Shown: one piece after another, positions 59,475 to 64,000 of the stretch | How the letters are laid out: each line of letters begins with the position of its first letter | How positions within the stretch are numbered: the first letter of the stretch is position 1 | Assembly (NCBI GenBank): GCA_900290255.1 | Contig: OMOD01000046.1 | Span: 53,391-117,390, forward strand | DNA from: Candidatus Sulfotelmatobacter kueseliae | Lineage (GTDB): Bacteria > Acidobacteriota > Terriglobia > Terriglobales > Acidobacteriaceae | Length of the DNA: 64,000 nucleotides | Reading direction: 5' to 3' | Position numbers and translations under genes: made by a program | The notes under the pieces: model-generated | Database searches by the model: none | The model's input: the letters and a program-made list of their open reading frames with translations, nothing else | Told to the model about the DNA's origin: nothing

Positions 59475-62360
59475 GTGAAGTTCAAACCCCGCACGACCGC
59501 GCTGGCGGCGGCGTTCGTTCTCATGGGTGTCCGTGTGGCCGTGCTGATATTGTGGTACGGCACGGACACCGCGTCCCTGCGGGGCGACTGGATTGACACT
59601 GCGGCCCCGTTGACCGCCGCCGTGGTCTGCTGGATGGTCGCACGCCAGGCGGAAGGCTTCGGCCGCCGCGTGTGGCGTCTGGCCTGCATTTCCTTCCTGC
59701 TCGCTTCCGTGGGCCAGGGCCTCTATACCTACAACTACGACTATCTTCACGCCCCGCTGGCAACGATATGGCCCAGCGACGTTCTGGTCTTTTTCTGGAT
59801 CGTGCCGGCCATGATGACGCTGTTCCTGAGTCCCCGGGACCCGGACAGTGGATTTCGCTGGTTGCGCGTCTGCGATTTCGTGCAGGTCTGCACCCTGGTC
59901 CTGGCCGTGGAGCTGTCGCAGATCTACGTGCCCTCTCGCTGGCAGGCGGCGGGCCCGGCGATGCAGTTGCGCGCGGTGCACGCAGGCATCTTGTTCTTTG
60001 GCGCAATCGCCGTGAGCTTCCTCGTGCGAGGATGGCTCTGTCAGAATCGAAGCGCAAGATCTTTCTTTCTGCGCATGGGCGCGTTCCTGGTCGTCTCCGC
60101 GACTGTTCTCAATGCCACGCTCTACTATCAGGCTTCCGGCCATTACCAGCAGGGGACCTGGACCGACCTGCCATGGACCTTCAGCTTCTGTTTGGCGATT
60201 GTGCTGGCGGGCACGTGGAACGAACGCGAAGATTCTTCCGCAGCCGCGCCGCTTTCCCGCAGCCTGCAACTGCTGGCGCAATTCTCTCCTCTGTTGATTC
60301 CCGCGGTCGTCTTCCCCCTGGTGCTGCGGATTGCGCAGGAACAATTTGTCTGGTCGGTACTGTTGGTCACGCTATCGTTCGCGGCCGCCAGCGGACGCCT
60401 GTTCGTGCTGCAGAACCAGTTGCTGGTCAGCTCGCGCGAACTCGAGAATAATCTTGCCTTGCTGCGGGGAATCACCGAAGGCACGCCGGACGCGGTATTC
60501 GTCAAAGGTCTGGAAGGCCGCTATCTGATGATCAACTCCGCCGGCGCCCGCTTCCTGGGCCTTACTCCGCCGGAGGTCGTGGGTAAGACCGACGCCGAAG
60601 TGTTCGTTCCAGAAGTTGGCCGCGCCATTTGGGAACGCGACTGTAGGGTGCTGCAATCGGGCCAGACCAATACCTACGAGGAATTCGGCACCGCCGCGGG
60701 AGTGACCCGTCTGTACCTCGCCACCAAGGGCCCCCTGCGCGATCCGGGCGGCAAAGTGATCGGTTTGCTGGGCATCTGCCACGACATCACCGACCGCAAA
60801 CGCGCCGAGGAGGCGATCCGGCAGTCGCAGGAGAAACTGCGCATGCACATCGAGAGCACTCCGCTGGCCGTGGTGGAGTGGGATCTCGAATTCCGCGTCG
60901 CCGCCTGGAATCGCTCGGCGGAACGCATCTTCGGATATAGCCGGGACGAAGCCATGGGACGGCATGCTGACTTTATTGTTCCGCCCCAATTGCGTCAGCA
61001 TGTGAACCAGGTCTGGCGCGAGTTACTGGTGCGCCAGGGCGGCAGCCGCAACACCAACGACAACCTCACCAAAGACGGCCGCATCATTACCTGCGATTGG
61101 CACAACACTCCGCTGGTAGACGAGGCCGGCCGCGTGCTGGGAGTTGCTTCCTTCGTCGAGGACGTTACCGAACGCGTCGCCCTGGAAGAGAGGTTCCGTC
61201 AGTCGCAGAAGATGGAGGCCATTGGGCGCCTGGCAGGAGGCGTGGCCCACGATTTCAACAACCTGCTGACCGTAATCCTCGGATATGCGCAGGTTTTGGC
61301 GGACAAGCTTCCTGCCGGCCGCCTGGCCGACAGCACGGTCCAGATCAAATCCGCAGCCGAACGCGCTGCCGGCATCACGCAACAGTTGCTGGCTTTCAGC
61401 CGGAAACAGGTGCGCTCGCCGCGCATCATTGACCTCAACGACATTGTGCTCAACTTGGACTCCCTGTTGCGCCGCCTCATTGGCGAAGACATCGAGGTTC
61501 TCACCGTGCCGGCCCGCGACCTGGGCTCAGTCAAAGCGGATCCGGGACAGATCGAACAGGTCATCATGAACCTGGCGCTCAATGCCCGCGACGCCATGCC
61601 CCACGGCGGAACACTCACTCTGGAAACCGCCAATGCGGAACTTGACGAGGCTTATGCCCACGATCATCAGCCCCTCGAACCCGGCAGCTATGTGATGCTG
61701 GCGGTCAGTGACACCGGCGTGGGCATGACACCGGAAGTTCAGGCACGCATTTTCGAACCGTTCTTTACCACCAAAGAGGTGGGCAAAGGAACGGGGCTTG
61801 GCCTTTCCACGGTGTACGGAATCGTCAAGCAGAGCGGCGGCTACATCTGGGTCTACAGCGAGCCGGACCGGGGCACAGCCTTCAAGATTTATTTTCCACG
61901 GGTGGAACAGCCGGCCCAAACACCGGGGGTTGAGAAGCACCCCTCCGGAGCGCAGCATGGTACCGAGACCATCTTGCTGGTCGAAGACGATCCGCAACTG
62001 CGCGAGCTGACCTCTTCCGCCCTCACCCAGTGCGGCTACAAAGTGCTGGTGGCGGGTAACCCCGAAGAAGGGCTGGACAAGGCCAAAGCCGCCCACCGGG
62101 ATATCCGCCTCTTAGTTACCGATGTGGTCATGCCGCGCATGAACGGCCGCCAACTCGCAGAGCAGATCCAGCGCATCGCCCCGGACGTTCGCGTGCTTTA
62201 TATTTCCGGGTACACCAACAACGCCATCGTCCATTACGGTATGGTCGACGACGGACTCTGGTTCCTGCCCAAGCCCTTTACCCTGGCCGCCCTGGTCAAT
62301 AAGGTCCGGGAAGTTCTCGATGCCAGCCCGGATGCGGCGCAAAGCGCCCGCCAAAAGTAA
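59475..62360 (+). CDS. Hybrid sensor histidine kinase (membrane N-terminus, two PAS domains, HisKA, HATPase, C-terminal receiver)
   Basis: PAS-like GITEGTPDAVFVKGLEGRYLMINSAGARFLG; AIGRLAGGVAHDFNNLLTVILGYAQ H-box; GVGMTPEVQARIFEPFFTTKEVGKGTGLGLSTVYGIV; TILLVEDDPQLRELTSSALTQ...LLVTDVVMPRMNGRQLAE. Confidence 0.96.
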   Translation: MKFKPRTTALAAAFVLMGVRVAVLILWYGTDTASLRGDWIDTAAPLTAAVVCWMVARQAEGFGRRVWRLACISFLLASVGQGLYTYNYDYLHAPLATIWPSDVLVFFWIVPAMMTLFLSPRDPDSGFRWLRVCDFVQVCTLVLAVELSQIYVPSRWQAAGPAMQLRAVHAGILFFGAIAVSFLVRGWLCQNRSARSFFLRMGAFLVVSATVLNATLYYQASGHYQQGTWTDLPWTFSFCLAIVLAGTWNEREDSSAAAPLSRSLQLLAQFSPLLIPAVVFPLVLRIAQEQFVWSVLLVTLSFAAASGRLFVLQNQLLVSSRELENNLALLRGITEGTPDAVFVKGLEGRYLMINSAGARFLGLTPPEVVGKTDAEVFVPEVGRAIWERDCRVLQSGQTNTYEEFGTAAGVTRLYLATKGPLRDPGGKVIGLLGICHDITDRKRAEEAIRQSQEKLRMHIESTPLAVVEWDLEFRVAAWNRSAERIFGYSRDEAMGRHADFIVPPQLRQHVNQVWRELLVRQGGSRNTNDNLTKDGRIITCDWHNTPLVDEAGRVLGVASFVEDVTERVALEERFRQSQKMEAIGRLAGGVAHDFNNLLTVILGYAQVLADKLPAGRLADSTVQIKSAAERAAGITQQLLAFSRKQVRSPRIIDLNDIVLNLDSLLRRLIGEDIEVLTVPARDLGSVKADPGQIEQVIMNLALNARDAMPHGGTLTLETANAELDEAYAHDHQPLEPGSYVMLAVSDTGVGMTPEVQARIFEPFFTTKEVGKGTGLGLSTVYGIVKQSGGYIWVYSEPDRGTAFKIYFPRVEQPAQTPGVEKHPSGAQHGTETILLVEDDPQLRELTSSALTQCGYKVLVAGNPEEGLDKAKAAHRDIRLLVTDVVMPRMNGRQLAEQIQRIAPDVRVLYISGYTNNAIVHYGMVDDGLWFLPKPFTLAALVNKVREVLDASPDAAQSARQK

Positions 62361-62431
62361 GCCAAGCCACTAGTACATTTTCCGAGTTGCTGTGGCGTGC
62401 AAACCACGAACGGGAGGGGCACGGCTTTACA

Positions 62432-62569
62432 GGCTGCGGAAAAAGTCACGAATGCGTGCGCCGCTGTGGAAGAACGGCGCTTCAGCGCCGCGTAAGCGGT
62501 TTGAAATCAATGCGGGCTTCAGCCCCGGTGGTCTTTCTCCGATCGACGACGGACTTTTTTCCGCATCCT
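62432..62569. mobile_element. ~138-bp MITE-like element with terminal inverted repeats
   Basis: Left aggctgcggaaaaagtc; right reverse complement aggatgcggaaaaaagtcc; internal gcgccgcgtaagcggtttgaaatcaatgcgggcttcagccccggtggt shared with 50403-50541. Confidence 0.8.
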
Positions 62570-62615
62570 CTTTAGCTGCTGAAGGCAGGCACTCTACACC
62601 ATCAGGAGAACTGCT

Positions 62616-62780
62616 TCAGTTGCTGCCTTCCGCCCAATAACTGCTTCGCGCCAGCACCGTGGCATCGCTGGCATCTTTCAGGCGCACCCGAATCTGGTGC
62701 AGCCCGGGTTGCGGGTTCTTGGGCGCAAAGCTCAGCAGATAACGGCTATGCAAATGATTGGTGAAATCTACTCCGTTTCC
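62616..62780 (-). pseudogene. C-terminal remnant of a VWA (VWFA-related Acidobacterial) protein
   Basis: Reverse reading GNGVDFTNHLHSRYLLSFAPKNPQPGLHQIRVRLKDASDATVLARSSYWAEGSN* with an in-frame stop just upstream; resembles the C-terminal end of this family. Confidence 0.65.
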
Positions 62781-63023
62781 ACCTCATCCCCGAACCGCTT
62801 ATTCAGGGCAGCCGCGTGCCTGATTGCAAAACTTCGGTAACCCACGTAGGGGCTGGGAATGGATTCCACAACATCTCTGCCCATTATGATTCACCCTAGC
62901 TGCTTAACCTGGCCTTGTACCGAGGTGCGCCATCAGCGATGGAGGATCAGTGCTTGCCGAACTGACCACTGGGCGTACGTCCGTTCGACTCTTTGCGTCA
63001 GGCTGGCATCGGAGGAGGAGCGA

Positions 63024-64000
63024 GTGACCGAGCATGTTGTCGTGGGCAGTGCCTGGGCCTTTTGGGTCGCCGTAGTCTCTCTCATCGGCCTTTTGCTGAC
63101 CGCGGACAACAAACGCAAACGAGAGCGCTATCCCTGGATTTACATTTTATTTTTCTTCTCCGGCTTCTCGGCGTTGCTTTACCAAATCGTATGGCAGCGC
63201 GCTTTGTTTGATATCTACGGCGTCAACATTGAATCAGTCACGGTGGTTGTGACCGCGTTCATGCTGGGACTCGGGCTCGGCAGCTTGCTGGGCGGACAGC
63301 TATCCCGGCAGATGCGTCTGCCGCTGCTTGCCCTGTTTGGGACTCTCGAACTGGCAATTGCTGTTTTTGGCGTCTTTTCCCTTAGGTTATTTCACTGGGT
63401 TGCGTCGTTCACCGCAGGCGCATCTTTACTCACCACAAGCCTGGTCGCATTCGTGGTGGTTCTGATTCCGACGCTGCTCATGGGCAGTACGCTGCCTTTG
63501 CTCGTCACCCAGATGGTGAAGGTAACGGAAAATGTTGGTCGATCGGTCGGCAAATTGTACTTTGTGAATACGCTGGGTTCTGCGGTGGCCTGTTTTTTCG
63601 CGGTAGTGGCGATGCCTGCGCTGGGCCAGTCAGGTTCTGTCTTGCTGGCGGCGGCGATCAACACTTGCGTCGGCGGGTCGGTTATCGTTTTTTCCCTCTC
63701 TTCTTCTCGCTCCCGATTGAAGGCCGGCATTGAATTGACAACCGGGCAACCGGCAGAACCAAGTGGCGCCGTCCCCGTGCCCTTTCCTCTGGCAGCCGCA
63801 ATAGCGGCGCTTGCTGGCCTTATTGCGCTGGGCTATGAAATTCTCTGGTACCGAATTTTTTCCTTTGTAACCGGCGGGATGGCGAGGAGCTTTGCCGAAC
63901 TGCTGGGTTCTTACCTCGCAGGCATTGCCCTTGGATCCTTGGCCGTGGAAGCAATCTGCCGCAATTGTTCCCGCCGCAACTCGCGAAAGTGGCTTGGCTT
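63024..64000 (+). CDS. Spermidine synthase-like membrane protein, partial at window end
   Basis: GTG 63024 after GGAGGAGG; MTEHVVVGSAWAFWVAVVSLIGLLLTADNKRKRERYPWIYILFFFSGFSALLYQIVWQRALFDIYGVNIESVTVVVTAFMLGLGLGSLLGG...; open to window end. Confidence 0.85.
   Translation, partial: MTEHVVVGSAWAFWVAVVSLIGLLLTADNKRKRERYPWIYILFFFSGFSALLYQIVWQRALFDIYGVNIESVTVVVTAFMLGLGLGSLLGGQLSRQMRLPLLALFGTLELAIAVFGVFSLRLFHWVASFTAGASLLTTSLVAFVVVLIPTLLMGSTLPLLVTQMVKVTENVGRSVGKLYFVNTLGSAVACFFAVVAMPALGQSGSVLLAAAINTCVGGSVIVFSLSSSRSRLKAGIELTTGQPAEPSGAVPVPFPLAAAIAALAGLIALGYEILWYRIFSFVTGGMARSFAELLGSYLAGIALGSLAVEAICRNCSRRNSRKWLG

Overview
High-GC bacterial chromosomal window, probably Acidobacteriota. That placement is an inference from three VWFA-related 'Acidobacterial domain' proteins, their gene neighbourhood and the intergenic repeat style. 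I find no rRNA, tRNA, CRISPR array or prophage I can support. Most of the window is housekeeping or metabolic: tldE/tldD, a GAF-fused glycogen phosphorylase, a LacI/FucP/glycosidase sugar locus, hypAB, a GH13 alpha-glucosidase, HU, a DnaC-like ATPase, a UvrC/Cho-like nuclease, gyrB, ftsH, hpt, tilS, thrS, a GH16 enzyme, mglA, an M1 aminopeptidase, an ABC exporter, rluD, lgt and a hybrid histidine kinase. The best candidate for an undescribed system is a tightly packed + strand operon at about 7.7-14.0 kb. It encodes a large secreted protein, a 55-aa putative RiPP precursor (MTMNDVSSDNPRTPATKKPYEKPSFRYEKVFVTTALFCGKMNTTQLSCTHNLSAS), an S24/S26-type peptidase, an HPr-kinase-like protein, a PqqD-like recognition protein, a SPASM radical SAM enzyme and a nucleotidyltransferase. 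Several of these genes are joined by 4-bp ATGA overlaps. A second theme is short palindromic or MITE-like repeats scattered between genes and also inserted in frame inside tilS, thrS and rluD. All calls come from reading motifs; no database search was run.
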